DNA of 64,000 nt from Ulota crispa (taxonomy: Eukaryota; Streptophyta; Bryopsida; Orthotrichales; Orthotrichaceae): contig OY987249.1 in the NCBI GenBank assembly GCA_963920765.1, forward strand, positions 12,710,817 to 12,774,816, read 5' to 3'. The notes beneath the pieces were generated by a model. The model was not told where the DNA came from. It searched no databases and was given only the letters and a program-made list of their open reading frames with translations. Shown piece after piece: positions 1 to 11,741 of this stretch; position 1 is the stretch's first letter; every line of letters starts with the position of its first letter. Both the position numbers and the translations under genes were made by a program.

Positions 1-2757
1 AATATTTGTGTTGAGATTATTTTTTGAGGTAGTCAACAGCGAAGATGGAACAAAAATCACAGTTGCTCTACATTGTCTCTTTTCAGTTATCCCTTCTCTT
101 TTGTAGGTTTCAAGATTTGAAGTGACCTTAACTTTTTGCCCTCAAAGCTTTTCCATATAAGAAAATTTGATCCCATTGTTTTCTTGAATGGGTACTTGCT
201 ACCTTTTTCGAGGCCCATTGGGCTGAAATTTTAATTGAAATAGCCCCAAGTTTTCGTGATCTTGACTCCTATTGTAAAAAGGCCCTAGGTTTCCATTAAG
301 ATTTCATACAAAAGATTTTTAAAGAGCCGTATTTTATCCCTTCGCCTATGTTCGTCTTTTGCCATCATATTTTGGCCTCATGTAAAGAGGAACAGATATG
401 CCTCCATTCACTCAAAGGGAGAGCCGCCCATACCCGATCATTTAAGTTCTTACAGTATAGCAAATTAGAGCAACAATGTGGTGTAATTTTTTTTTGATGG
501 TTTCATACAAAATACTGTGACACAATTTTTTTCAAAATTATTCATGTAAAATTGAGTTTTATACAAATTTTGAAGTGCATAAAGTGTTTGGAACCCATAC
601 CCAATCACTAAACTCTCCTGATCCTGATCATAGTCAAAACACTTCTCGCTCACTACTTCTTACCTTCCTTTGATACACATGTCATGACTTCATTTGTCTT
701 AATCTTAAAAAGGGAAAAATTTGCATTCCAAGGCGTAGAAATAGAATGGTTGGACCCAAAACACCTTAGTGGTTGGGAATAGAACCCCGGTTGGGAATGG
801 GCGTTTCTACCTTACTGAATTCTAAAGATCTCAAGACCCCTTTGTATTTCTCAATCAATACGTATTTTGTGGAATCTTTTTCAAGGATGTACAATGATAC
901 TTAGATAAGGTTTACCTTTCTAAGAGAAACATTTGGATAGTGTCAAGGTCCCACCTTTTTTGTGTGTTTAGGGCCCAATCAAATGAAGTGTTTGCTTATT
1001 GTCAATGTTTGGATATGGTCAACATTTGTTTCTTGTCCAAAGCATTGACTTTATTCAAGCAACATCATTGGAATGGGTTTATAAATTGAAGATTTCTGGT
1101 ATCCAATAAAACACATGTACAATTGAAAGCAACAACGTTAACATTTGAATATATTTTTTTGTTGCTAAACTATCTCATTTTGTTGTTGGATCTTATTGAC
1201 AATATCATTTGAAATACAATTTTAATAAAACCAAACAAAAATTTCCATCTTTAAAGAATTTATGAATATATTACAAAATTTAAAGTTTAACTTGAGGGCT
1301 GAGGCCACCCCAAGATCAACCTTAGGTTCTCTTGTTCAGACAATTTACAATGGGACATACACAACATTGCAAGAAAAGCTTTCCCAAACTACAATTTTTG
1401 GATTTAAATTGTGCAAATTTAACTCTAAAAATTGACGTTCAATTTTTTAAACCCTCCAAACAAACAAATTGGCAAATCCAACAACCCATGCAAATACAAT
1501 TTTTCTACTATTAGCAAGCTGCCATCATAGTGAAGGATGGCTTGTTTCTTTCTTTTGTATGTTAATAGGAGAAGTTCAATTAATCATAAGGTTGATATAG
1601 TGAGATACACCAATGGAACAAGCAAATCGTTTGTCTCCTAAATCCAAAAACTATTTTTTTTTGATGGTGCCGACGAAGAAAGGAAGGTCCTAAGTGCTAG
1701 TGCCAAGTATTGAAACAACATCGACTTGCTAAACACAGCCTCCAGGCCTAAAGTCAACCTTGAGCTGCATTACTAATTTGAAAGGAATAAATTTGTTACC
1801 TACATTACTTGGCTGAATTCAAAAATTGACCACAATTGAAAATAACGATCACTAATTCAATTAGGATACAATAATCAAAATCTTATCATTCAAAATGGAT
1901 TTTCATACCAATTTTGTTGAGTTCACGTATCATACACACCAATGAATATTGACTAGTCACGTATCAAATACACGCCAATGAACAATCCTACACACTTGTT
2001 GAGGTTCCTTGATGTGCATGTTCCAAACTGCCTGTTCCAAACTAATACAGTTGAATGTGAAAATTAGGGGTAGTCACACATTTTCCAGTAATGAAATTTC
2101 TATGAAGAATGAGAAGTTGTGAAATGGAAATAAGAACTAATGGGAGCACCTCTCCATGAAGTAGGTGTGATTTCTCTTTTTTGGAGAGTGAATGGAGAAT
2201 GAGTTTACTTAGAAATTGGTCACATGGTAAGAAAGCAAGATGCATTCACACATTTAATGAAGGTCTCCAACTACAAGGAGGGTGAAAATAAGAAGAGCAA
2301 GATGAAAAAATAAAAAAACATAAATAAAAACTTCACATGCAAAAACTTCTTTACAACCTTTTTTCTCCTCTAAAAATGAAGAGAAAAACTTCTCAATTTT
2401 CAAAAAATGGAACTTCTATAAATCAAGGAGAGAATGCCACATTCCCATTCTTTGAAATTGAGAAAGGGGTGAAGAAGGTGCTATTGGTTGTCAAATTATT
2501 CGACATGTCCAATTATTTGGCATGTGTACAACACAACACAGGAAATAAGACTGAATGACACAGTACTGTACTACATCGGTGCATAAACACTGGGACTTCC
2601 TTCCACACTTCCTTCACATGATTGATGGGATTCTCTTGCACCGGTAGAGATGTCCCATCCTTCAGTTATTACTTCTTAATAGTTACACCTACAGGGTGCC
2701 ACGTCAGCACAATTTCGAAATTCTTTTATCAAAACACAATGGCTGAATGCAAGTAAC
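1..2757. other. AT-rich intergenic DNA, no gene seen
   Basis: No reading frame here looks coding. Open frames are short, low in complexity and carry no recognisable motif on either strand. The stretch is AT-rich with many homopolymer runs. A short tract near 1920-1990 repeats the phrase CACGTATCA/CACGCCAATGAA twice. I see no clear transposon ends before the TTAA element that starts at 2758. Confidence 0.6.
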
Positions 2758-3920
2758 TTAACCCCTGAGCGCCCAGGCCATATTCACTCAAATCCATACC
2801 CTTGCGTACTTAGTCCAATAAAAGTATTGCTTAAGCAGAGTCAAATAGTTAGAATTTTTTTTGAGTGGTAGTAGACACATGCTTGGAGATACATGAAAAA
2901 GTACAAGTCCTTTGATTTTATCATTAACTCCTAAAATTCTTTTGTGTTTAGAGGCCCAAAACTGCTTCAAAATACTAGTCCCCAAACTAGGGTCAAAATC
3001 TTCATTGAAACTTATTTTTTCACAAAACCAACCATAGGATCCTTTGGTTAACTTGCACAAGTACATTGTCCCAAAATTTCAAAATGAATATCCCCACCAA
3101 TTGCAAGATCAATGTGCCTAAACTTCAAAATGTAAGTTTTTCTAGTCCTTCCAAAAGTTGAAGTTTTGTTTTTCAAACTTTTTCAAAAAAAACACATATG
3201 TTGTATTTCTTGTGCAATTTTTGCAATATGTCAGAAAATGGATTGAAAGCATATATAAAAAAATTTAACCAAAAAAAAATTGGATTCATTTTTACAAAAA
3301 TTGTAAAGTGAAAGGTATTGATGAATGGAAGATGTAACTAATATGCTAATAAGTTTTAGAAGAATTTGAAAACTATTAATCCCAATGGTGAGAATGCTCT
3401 AACAGACAAGTAGTAACTTTGATTTTCATTTTCATTTGTAATTTTCAAAATTGAGAGTAAAAGATAACTTTATATGTTTTTTCTACCCTCTTCCTACCTT
3501 CATTGCCCGCAAAAGAAAACTCCTTGTAACTCTTACCTCATTATTTGGAATTGAGTGATTCAATCTTTTTTGAATAGGTATCAATCTATGCAATTCTGTA
3601 AAAAAAATTTAAAAAAGTTTAAAATATGTTTTTTGCTACCCGGTTTGACATTGAAATTGAAAAAACCTTCTAACTTTTGTAATACTTATCCAAATGACAT
3701 GAAATAAAGCTTCACATGTAGAATATGATGAGTAGCATCCATCCTAAAAATTTCATTAAAAATTTCCAAACTATGAAGTCAATAGAGCCTGCCCAAGTTC
3801 TCATAAAGCCCAAAGTGGGTTCCTTGGGCCTTTAGGGGTTAAGAAGAGGATAAGAGTCAAACATGAACAATTTTCAAAACCCAACAACCAATATTGGTCG
3901 CTGGGGCGCTCAAGGGTTAA
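2758..3920. mobile_element. TTAA-ended non-autonomous element, interrupted by a nested copy
   Basis: The left end reads TTAACCCCTGAGCGCCC and the right end GGCGCTCAAGGGTTAA, an inverted pair. Removing the nested insertion at 2924-3842 leaves a unit of about 245 bp that matches the 48807-49054 element along most of its length: the 'TTCACTCAAATCCA' tract near the left end and the 'GTCAAACATG' tract near the right end occur in both. No coding potential is visible. The TTAA at each end and the CCC start resemble piggyBac-type termini. That class assignment is inference. Confidence 0.6.
2924..3842. mobile_element. Nested TTAA-ended element
   Basis: It begins TTAACTCCTAAAATTC and ends GCCTTTAGGGGTTAA. 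It sits inside the 2758-3920 repeat: the host sequence up to 'TTTTATCA' continues after it with 'GAAGAGGATAAGAGTC'. Excising one TTAA plus the body rejoins a sequence that aligns with the uninterrupted relative near 48955-48985, where the corresponding four bases are TTGA. The interior is AT-rich and non-coding. Confidence 0.6.
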
Positions 3921-4152
3921 CCCTTAAGCACTCCAGCAACGGGATCCTCTTGTTGGGGCTCACAACTTTATCTTGCTTTTTCTCTTAATTTGTATGGTGA
4001 AAATAGTCATGCCTAGTCCCCATCAACAGAGAAGGTAGTCTTTTTTCAAATCCTACGGTCATTTTTTCTGGATGTAATTTTTCAAACTGAGGTAACCATG
4101 AAACCCCCATTTTCTCCTAAATCCTAAAATAACTCTGGGTGCTCAGGGTTAA
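3917..4152. mobile_element. Small TTAA-ended element
   Basis: The left end is TTAACCCTTAAGCACTCC and the right end GGGTGCTCAGGGTTAA. It is about 236 bp long and shares its first TTAA with the last TTAA of the preceding element, so the two abut. No coding potential is visible. Confidence 0.5.
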
Positions 4153-4382
4153 CTTAGATTCCACCCTGATTCAGCAGCGTTTACAAGCTAAAATCATGCA
4201 AGTCATCATGCCCACGGGGTTGCCACAGCACCGATCTTGGATTATTTTATTAGAAAAACACTGGCCGACTGTAGCTATAGTTTCCTTTAACACTACCAGC
4301 AATTTCATGCTTAAATTATGCAGGTCATGGAGCTTTGATCATTTCCATTGGCAGAACGACACTCACCATAGAATGCGCGCAG

Positions 4383-5555
4383 TCAACCCTTTAGAGACCG
4401 CCGAACCATATTTTGGTTCACGAGAGTAGTTTTGTCCTGTACTATAAAATTGCTCAATAATTTGGAGATTGGTCTTGAAGAACGCTTGTGATCACAAGAA
4501 TTTTGCATCTAATCAAAAAAACGGCAATAGAATTGGGTATATGAGTTGATAAATAATGATGTTTATACATCTTGGCCTCAAAATATGTATCCATATTTAG
4601 TCAAAGATGGATCAAATCAATAACACAATACATCAAACATCTAAGAAGAATGTCACATTTCAATTATATTGTCTGAAAAAATTTCAAATTGCTTAAGAAA
4701 TACACTTGTATTGTTTCTCTATATGGTAGTAGTACAATTGTAGTATTTGAAGATCTATTGAAATGGTGTTATCATTTAATTTTCAAATTTTGTCATCCTA
4801 CATTCAAGGCCAATTCTTGATTGTTTTCATTGATCAGATTTTCCATAAAATTTATCAAATTTCTTGTAGAACCATCTTAGAGTAGCAAATAAAGTGGGAT
4901 TTTTGACCCTTTTTGTCCACTTAGCTACACCTTGTGATTGCTATTTTTATCCATTTTGAGTGAAACTAGTCTTATTAGAAAGGTGGGAAAACCTAGTTTT
5001 TAGAAATGTAAAGCTCTTCTCAAGCAAAGAACACCATATTTGTTAAATTGGGAAAACGCGATTCCCAAACTGAACTTCACCTTAAACCCAAAAGGTTAAC
5101 TTAAACAAACTTGAAGCTATCAGATTCGGTTTGACCCACTAAGATTTTTTCCCTCGCAAATTCTTCTTCTCAGGTGAGGGCACGTGTACCCAAAAAAATG
5201 CTACAAACATGGTTTTAGGGGATCAACTACAACCTTCAAAAGTCCCAAAATGTACTCTTTTTCCCAATTTAATGAATATGGTGTTCAAGTTTGTATGAAG
5301 CAATAAGATCCAAAAGCACACAAGCATGAAAAACTAGAAATTCCTCTTTGATATCTCACTCAATCATTATAATATTTTACCTTCAATAGTAGATCTAGTT
5401 GAGATTTTGATAGTTTGTAGTAAATAAGGTGTTCTTCCCAATTGTATGGTTGGATCATTAAATTAGGTCCATATTTGATTCAACTGCACATTTAAGTTTA
5501 CTGCCCCGGTTTCTAGTAGATTTTGTGAAAATGTGTGTGGTCTTTAAAGAGTTAA
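4383..5555. mobile_element. TTAA-type element, copy 1 of an inverted pair
   Basis: The ends read TCAACCCTTTAGAGACC and GGTCTTTAAAGAGTTAA, an inverted pair of about 17 bp. Reversed, the interior matches 9526-10438 over its whole length: for example the tract around 'GTAGTAGTACAATTGTA' at 4726 and the tract 'AGCTACACCTTGTGATTGC' at 4922 both recur there. This copy is longer because a 256-bp MITE (5030-5285) lies inside it. No transposase reading frame is seen. Confidence 0.65.
5030..5285. mobile_element. MITE of the AACACCATATTC family
   Basis: The termini are AACACCATATTTGTTAAATT and AATTTAATGAATATGGTGTT, near-perfect inverted repeats of more than 20 bp. The related repeat at 9526-10438 lacks this segment, so an empty site is visible inside the same window. 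Related copies share internal phrases such as 'CCACTAAGATTTTTTCCC' with 11471-11740 and, inverted, with 47478-47732. Confidence 0.75.
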
Positions 5556-5888
5556 GGGGAACAAATAAAGGAAATCTCTTGGGGAGATCACTCCCTTGTA
5601 ATTTATGGTATACACGTGAGTTAAGAGGGTAATTGATGGAGGGCTATTTACCTTAGTTGTTGTATTTTAGATGACTGCATTATTATATAAAAAGCTACAA
5701 AAGGCATATTTCTTGCACCCTATTTTTTTTGTAAATTTCTTGATTTTATTTTAAAGTGGGGCTACTTTGTTTACAAAATTTATCTGTTCAGTTTGATCAT
5801 ATTTTCACTATTCTTTGTAGAAAAATCTTTCTATTACAAACAAGTTGTCATGACCTTTATCAGGATGGATGAATGATTAATGAATGAA
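5556..5888. other. Intergenic DNA
   Basis: AT-rich sequence between the TTAA element and the retrotransposon remnant. No gene-like frame or clear repeat terminus was recognised. Part of it may be internal sequence of the retroelement that follows. Confidence 0.4.
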
Positions 5889-6518
5889 CTAACGCACAAT
5901 GAAATGTGAATCAGTGAACCAAGAGAAAAGCCATGAAGGCAAAGATCTGCGGATGATGAATTTGTGCATTGGAGTTAGCCAACTCCAATTGCATGACAAG
6001 GGTACTACAATTTGAGGACAAGTGAACGGGATGTACAACTTGAGGACAAAGGCATGGGAGATACCCTTGAGGACAAGCGTACGGAATGCACCTTTGAGGA
6101 CAAGTGTATGGGAGGTACAACTTGAGGACAAAAGCATGGATGTACACTTGATGACAAGACAAGGAGTGGAACTTGGAGTTAGACAACTCCAAGTAAAAGA
6201 TGAGATTGGATATAAGTTACATTTAGAATACTTCTAAATGTGACTAAGACTTTTACCTTAACAGCTAGTTAAGGATGAGTGTTAAAGATAGAAATATAAA
6301 AGTCGTTAAAGCAGTTCTATTTTTTTGGAAAAGATTGATAGTAAAAGATGGGGCTCGGAGGGTGAGGAGACTAATTTCTCTTGGGGAATTAGTTTCCTCT
6401 ATGGTCGAGTGGTTGAGCTCTTTGTTGTCTTTCTAGTTAATATATATATATATATTGATTATTGGTTTACTTGAGTGTTTGGAGGATTTCAATTGCGGAT
6501 CGTGGGAGGTTCGTAACA
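5889..6518 (+). mobile_element. 3' end of an LTR retrotransposon (internal 3' region plus one LTR)
   Basis: A 239-bp segment at 6280-6518 starts TGTTAAAG and ends GTAACA, the inverted TGTTA...TAACA ends typical of plant LTRs. Directly before it is a purine-rich tract AAGGATGAG (6271-6279), in the position of a polypurine primer site. Before that, 6010-6160 holds about six imperfect repeats built around 'TTGAGGACAAG', a phrase I associate with the 3' ends of some plant gypsy elements. No integrase, reverse transcriptase or gag sequence and no partner 5' LTR are visible, so this is a truncated copy. Confidence 0.5.
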
Positions 6519-6554
6519 CAAGTATATGATGTATATCATAAAACCTAATAACAA

Positions 6555-6760
6555 GCATATAAATTGAAGGATCATTATAATCTTTCAACTCATAAGTGAT
6601 GTTGTAGTGTTTATTTATTCTATGTGATTTTTAACATATCTAATGTGAATTTGTACGTTTATAATTTTAAAGAATTGATACAAATTATCAAAACATTGGC
6701 TTTTTGTTCAAATTAGAGCAAATTCTTAGAACCTCAAAAAAGGCCTTGCCAAGTGACTAG
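6555..6760. repeat. Fragment related to the 22281-22922 element
   Basis: Sequence around 'CATAAGTGAT', 'TTTAACATATCTA' and 'AGAGCAAATTC...CTCAAAAAAG' recurs in the same order at about 22730-22905, the right part of a TTAA-ended element. Clean ends are not visible here, so this is probably a decayed partial copy. Confidence 0.4.
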
Positions 6761-7780
6761 GGCCTCCTATTGTACCAAGCCCTAACAAGTAGCTTCCTCA
6801 TGGGGATTTGGTCATCACATTGTGGCATTGCCTAAAATGGAATATCCTAGTCGTGAGCACTAACACACAACAAAGAGATCCACAACCCCAGATTAAATAA
6901 CTGTAGTGAATATAAATCTTTGTCATCTACCCTTTGTTGTTAACTTTCTCCGTTGTACTATAAAAAATTTGTGCATTTCCTATTCATTAAGGCTAATTTA
7001 TCAATAAAGATTTCTACTACCAATTTTTTTTGCATACCCTATTTTATATGTATTACAATATATAGTATTTCATGAACCCTATAGTATCCCTACATATATA
7101 TGTTTTTTTTGTTCTTTGAATTAAATGAATCCTATCTTTTAATCTCATGTAGTTCCTAAAAAGTCAACTAGTGATCTCCTCGAGGGAAATCTAGAATCAT
7201 TTACTTTTAAGCATCCATTCACAAAGTGAGCTCTTTACTAGACATAACATTCAATAGCACTAGTAAAGGCTGCCCTCCCTCCAAGAGAATGGTGTGGAAT
7301 ATTCCACACCATACTTAAACTATGGAGACACTTGGCTGAATTTCAGAGAGTTTATGAAAGAGAGGCTCAATTTAGTGCACATACGTCAATGTGAGGGCCT
7401 TGCCAAGTCAAAAAAAGAAAAAAGGAAAAAGAAAAAAGAACTTTTTTTTTTTTTTTTTGTCAAGATGAAGGTTGTGGATGATACCTGAAGAGAGGAAAAG
7501 GCAGCCTCTCTTCAGGCTACTGAATGTTATGGTACACTGAATGTTGCGTTTAGGTTACTCCAGGGTAATTTCTTGACATTTGCACTACTGCTACAGTAAT
7601 ACTCTTCAAAAATTACAGCAACAAACAATTTCTAAAGGACTTAGCAACAACAACGGTGGTGCGGAAAAACAAACTAACTCTGTCCAAGTCATAATCCATG
7701 TGAAATTTAAGAGCTTCTCTAGCCTTTCTCTGCAAATGGAGCACTCCACGCAAGGTTTGGAGTGCAACTTTTTGTTTGAA
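6761..7780. other. Intergenic DNA
   Basis: No gene recognised. It contains a small palindrome GTGTGGAATATTCCACAC near 7292 and a run of about 18 T at 7443-7460. Open frames are low-complexity (Lys/Phe-rich) and look like chance. Confidence 0.45.
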
Positions 7781-7931
7781 CACTACAAGGAGAACTGTCC
7801 AAAATGACAAGAACATGTCCAAATCAACATGGCTGAATGTACAAAAATTGTCCAATTTGACAATCCTTTTGTCATTTTGGACACATTTAGTCAATTCGGA
7901 CATGTCAATTAGGACACAATTTCTTGTAGTG
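7781..7931. mobile_element. CACTA-type MITE with 3-bp target duplication
   Basis: The 151-bp element begins CACTACAAGGAGAACTGTCC and ends CTTGTAGTG. The inverted ends continue inward through a repeated 'TGTCCAAAATGAC' phrase. It is flanked on both sides by the same three bases, GAA (7778-7780 and 7932-7934). CACTA ends plus a 3-bp duplication are the defining signature of CACTA (CMC/EnSpm) elements. It is far too short to encode anything and overlaps only chance open frames. Confidence 0.8.
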
Positions 7932-8670
7932 GAAGTGCACAATTCCAGGCTGGAGAGGTGGCCTCCCTCTCAAAATAAGCACTGCAAGTCCTGAAAGCAT
8001 GATAAAAGCAAGCACTTACAACAACTGTCTTGCTCTTTTGGATGTGCAAGCAAATCATAGCAAGCCACAGATTGCAAAACTCTAAAAATCAAGCACTTTA
8101 AGATTTAATGAGCGCATGGGAAATTGACATCCATGAAGCAAAATTTGGCGAGGCTGTTTATTGTTTCCAATTTGGTGTGTCGTGGCTGGACCTAATTTTT
8201 GAGGCTTTTGGAGACTGAGCTTGGTACTTCGCAGTGTGACGAGGAAGAGTGGAGATGCTCTAAGTATCTAGAGAGTTGCATGCACCTCCAAGTGGTCATG
8301 TGACTAGTCACGAGCATTAGCAAAATTTTGAGTCCTCCAGAAGGCCCCTACAAATGGCGGCGCGGTGCATTACGGAGGTAAAAAATCTTTTTTTTTTAAA
8401 TATTAGAACTGCCATGGCACATGATTTGATTGCTTCCAAATGTCAAAATTTTCCATTTTTGATTATCAAAAATGGTAGCTTTTTTCTCTATATGCACATC
8501 TCTTGTGTCATGGTAGGGGCCTTTTGGAGGGCTCAATTTTTCCTAATGGTAACTTCCCAGGGTAAAGCAACCTAATTGTCAATGTAACCTAAATGCAATA
8601 TTCAATTTAGCTTTCATCCAAGTATGGCAAACTTGATGTTTCTTTTAGAGGGGCCACATTAGCTAAACAT
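7932..8670. other. Intergenic DNA
   Basis: Nothing recognisable as a gene. Mostly AT-rich with scattered short matches to other repeats of the window. Confidence 0.4.
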
Positions 8671-9469
8671 TTAACTCTTGAGCGCCCCACTAGCCAAAAT
8701 ATGGCCTCCCAAAATCAAAATTTCCATAAAACCAGGTCCAAATCAAAAGTGTGTTGTCTAGAAAATTGTAATGGTTTAGGGTACAATACTACTCTCATGC
8801 CACATAATGGGTGATGGGGGTTTTACCAATTGTACAAGCACAAATTGTGCAAGTCAAGTATGACAATAGTACGCTAGAACTTCATTTTGTGCGGTTTAGG
8901 GTTTAGGTGCAATTATAGAGACCACCAGCTATGGTTAACTCCATATCGTTAGGGGTGTTTTGGCATGCATGCCTCCGATTGGAGAAGGATTTTGCAGCTG
9001 TACCACCAAGAGCTGTGCATTTGTGGTGGTCAAAGCTGTACCCATACCCTATCTGTCATCTACCATGCCATGTAAGCCTTGCAACTTTGGGCCTCTAAAA
9101 AAACACCTTGCAGATGTCAGAACATCACCAAATTTGGTAGCAAGTGAGATACTTGTAAAGTGCACCCTTTGCCTAAATTCCATCAAAAGGAACCTCCTCC
9201 AAGGCATGAATTTTTGCATCCATAGCCACAAAACCCCCCAAAATTGGTCAGTTGCCACATACTCAACTGTACTTTGACTATCATAATCTCCAAAATGGTG
9301 TGGTCAAAAGTTTTGCAAATTTATGGTCGAGTGCATCAAGCACCCTTTTTGCTATTTTAGCGGTAAATCCTCCTTGATCTAAGTTCCTAGCTCAGGGTGT
9401 ACAATGTTTTTGAGCATGGTCCCATGTGGCCTCATTTTCTCGATTTCACTGCGAGCGCTCAAGGGTCAA
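8671..9469. mobile_element. TTAA-type element
   Basis: The left end is TTAACTCTTGAGCGCCCC and the right end GAGCGCTCAAGGGTCAA (final TTAA mutated to TCAA). These are the same kind of inverted ends as at 2758-3920 and 48807-49054. The 799-bp interior shows no convincing coding frame; the 105-codon open frame at 8960-9277 has no motif and its reverse strand is equally open. Confidence 0.5.
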
Positions 9470-9525
9470 AGATTTGGGTGAAAAAAAAAAACTGATAAGA
9501 CTGCCAAATCCCTCTCTTTCAAATA

Positions 9526-10438
9526 TGAACCCTGTAAAGACCACACATATTTTCCCAAAATCCACTAGAAATTGGGGCAATAAAGTTAGATGTGCATTTG
9601 AATCAAATATGGACCCAATTTGAATAATCCAACCGTACAAATGTGAAGGACATCTTGTTTGTTGTAATGTATCAAAATTTCAGCTAGGTCTACTGTTGGA
9701 GGTGAAACATTATAATGATTGAGTGAGCTGTACATGGAAATCTCTAGTTTTTCATGCTTGTGTGGTTTTTAATGTTAATTCTTCATGCAAGTTGTGGTTT
9801 AGAAGAGGCTTACATTTCTAGAAAGCACGATTTCCCACCTTTCCAACAAGTCTAGTTTCACACAAAATAGACAAAAATAGCAATCACAAGGTGTAGCTAA
9901 GTGGACAAAAAGGGTCAAAAATCCCATTTTCTTTGCTACCCTAAATTAGTTTTACAAGAAATTTGATAATTTTTTGGAAAATCCAATCGGTGAAAGCAAT
10001 CAAGAATTGGCCTTAAATGTAGGATAAATCTTTTTTAAAATAAATTGATAGCATCATTTCAATGAATTCTCAAATAGTACAATTGTACTACTACCGTATA
10101 GAGAAACAATACAAGCATATTTCTTGAGTAATTTGAAGCTTTTTAAGATTATGCAATTGAAAGGTGACATTCTTCTTGGATGTCTGATGTATTGTGTTGT
10201 GGCTTTGATCCATCTTAGACCAAATATGGATACGTATTTTGAGGCCATGATGTATAAACACCATTATTTATCAACTCCCATATCTGATTCTAGTGTCATT
10301 TTTTGGATTGGATGCAAAATTCTTGTGATCATAAGCCTTCTTCAAGATCATTTTCCAAATTGTTAAGCGATTTTAGTATATAGGCCAAAAACTACTCTCC
10401 TGAACCAAAATATGGTTCGGTGGTCTCTAAAGGGTTAA
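9526..10438. mobile_element. TTAA-type element, copy 2 of the inverted pair
   Basis: Inverted and diverged relative of 4383-5555 without the internal MITE. The ends read TGAACCCTGTAAAGACC (mutated TTAA) and GGTCTCTAAAGGGTTAA. It carries the uninterrupted version of the place where the other copy holds the MITE. Confidence 0.65.
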
Positions 10439-11470
10439 AAGCACCAAAGTCTGGATGTTAGTTACCAATAAAAGCTGATTTTATAGATAGCTGTGCACCC
10501 ATGGCATGCAATTGTAGGCCGCAACCGCGCGTGTCGTTCATCTAATGAAAAAACAAAAGTAAAGACAACCAACTGTTACTCATTTTTAGCGTGGACTTCC
10601 GTGCAATGGGGAATCTAGACTGTGTAAAAAAGTCAGCAGATTTTCCACCACCAATGCGTGGAAATGTGCTTTCCTTGTGATAGGAGTTTTAGGATAGTAC
10701 AGTACTAGGCTGGGGCTACGTTTTACTGGACGTACGTAAAAATTGGAATCTACCCCACTTTCAAATTGACCGATTTTGAAAGTACCTGGAAATGTTAGCA
10801 CCTTGCCATGTGTTTTTTCTCCTTATACGGTGAAACTTTTGTTCATCAATGTGCGAGTTAATACTCCCAACTTCAATAAATGCCTCAAATATTTACGAAC
10901 TCCGTCAACAACTCAACGCCTGGAAGTCCATTCCTATTATTCATAAGATGGGGTGAGAACCTAGCATTAGTAGCCAATTTGGAGGTGAGATTTTTAGTAA
11001 ATGCAAAGCCAAGCTCCATCTTCTCTCAAATCTTCTCCCTTTTTTTCTTAGCTAACTCCAAGGTGGAAAAACCACATTTGTCTTACTTACAAGAAAAACA
11101 CTACAAATTTGTCCCTATTTTTGTAATTGTTCTTTTTTATCCATTTTATGTTTAGTAAACCAGTGGAGGGTCTCAAAATTTGAGTATGAATCCAAAATTT
11201 TCATAATTGGTTTACAAAAATATATTTCCAAATTCCTCCATAGCAATAAGTTCTAAACTTTAGCATTTTTTCCTACACAAAATATTGTGTTTAGGTTGCA
11301 TTAACAATTAGGTTGTCTTACCTTAAAAATTTATCTTTTGACTCACCACTTGGCCACTTGAAGGTGCATATGACTCTCTATATACAAAAAATTCAAACAA
11401 GTTTATGGCATAGAGAATGCCATATTCATTGAATTGGGAAAATTGGATTCTCAAGTTGTACTTCACTTTA
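10439..11470. other. Intergenic DNA
   Basis: Somewhat more complex sequence at 10440-10870, then AT-rich. No gene recognised. A partial AACACCATATTC-family fragment lies at about 11413-11476, just before the full copy. Confidence 0.4.
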
Positions 11471-11740
11471 AACACCATATTCATTAATTTGGGAAAAACA
11501 GGTGTCCCATTTTGTATTCCACCTTAAACCCAAAGTGTTACCTTTTAGCTAGATTTGAAGGTATCAGACTTAGTTTGAGCCACTAAGATTTTTTCCCTCG
11601 CAAATTCCTCCTCTCAAGTGAGGACACATGTGCAAAAAAAGCACTGCAAGCTAGGTTTGAGGAGACCTCCTAAAACTTTCACCTTCAAATTTGAAAGTCC
11701 CAAAATGTACGGTTTTTCCCAAATTAACAAATATGGTGTT
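11471..11740. mobile_element. MITE of the AACACCATATTC family
   Basis: The ends are AACACCATATTCATTAATTT and AAATTAACAAATATGGTGTT. The interior shares with the 5030 copy 'CCACTAAGATTTTTTCCC' and the terminal tract 'AAAGTCCCAAAATGTAC'. 270 bp, non-coding. Confidence 0.75.
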
Positions 11741-11741
11741 C

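Noticed and set aside
5889-6237. Overlapping open frames on both strands in the GAGGACAAG repeats
   Set aside because: They are produced by the periodic repeat itself; no gag or pol motif is present.
8960-9277. 105-codon open frame
   Set aside because: It lies wholly within a TTAA-ended repeat and is mirrored by an open minus frame; no transposase motif.
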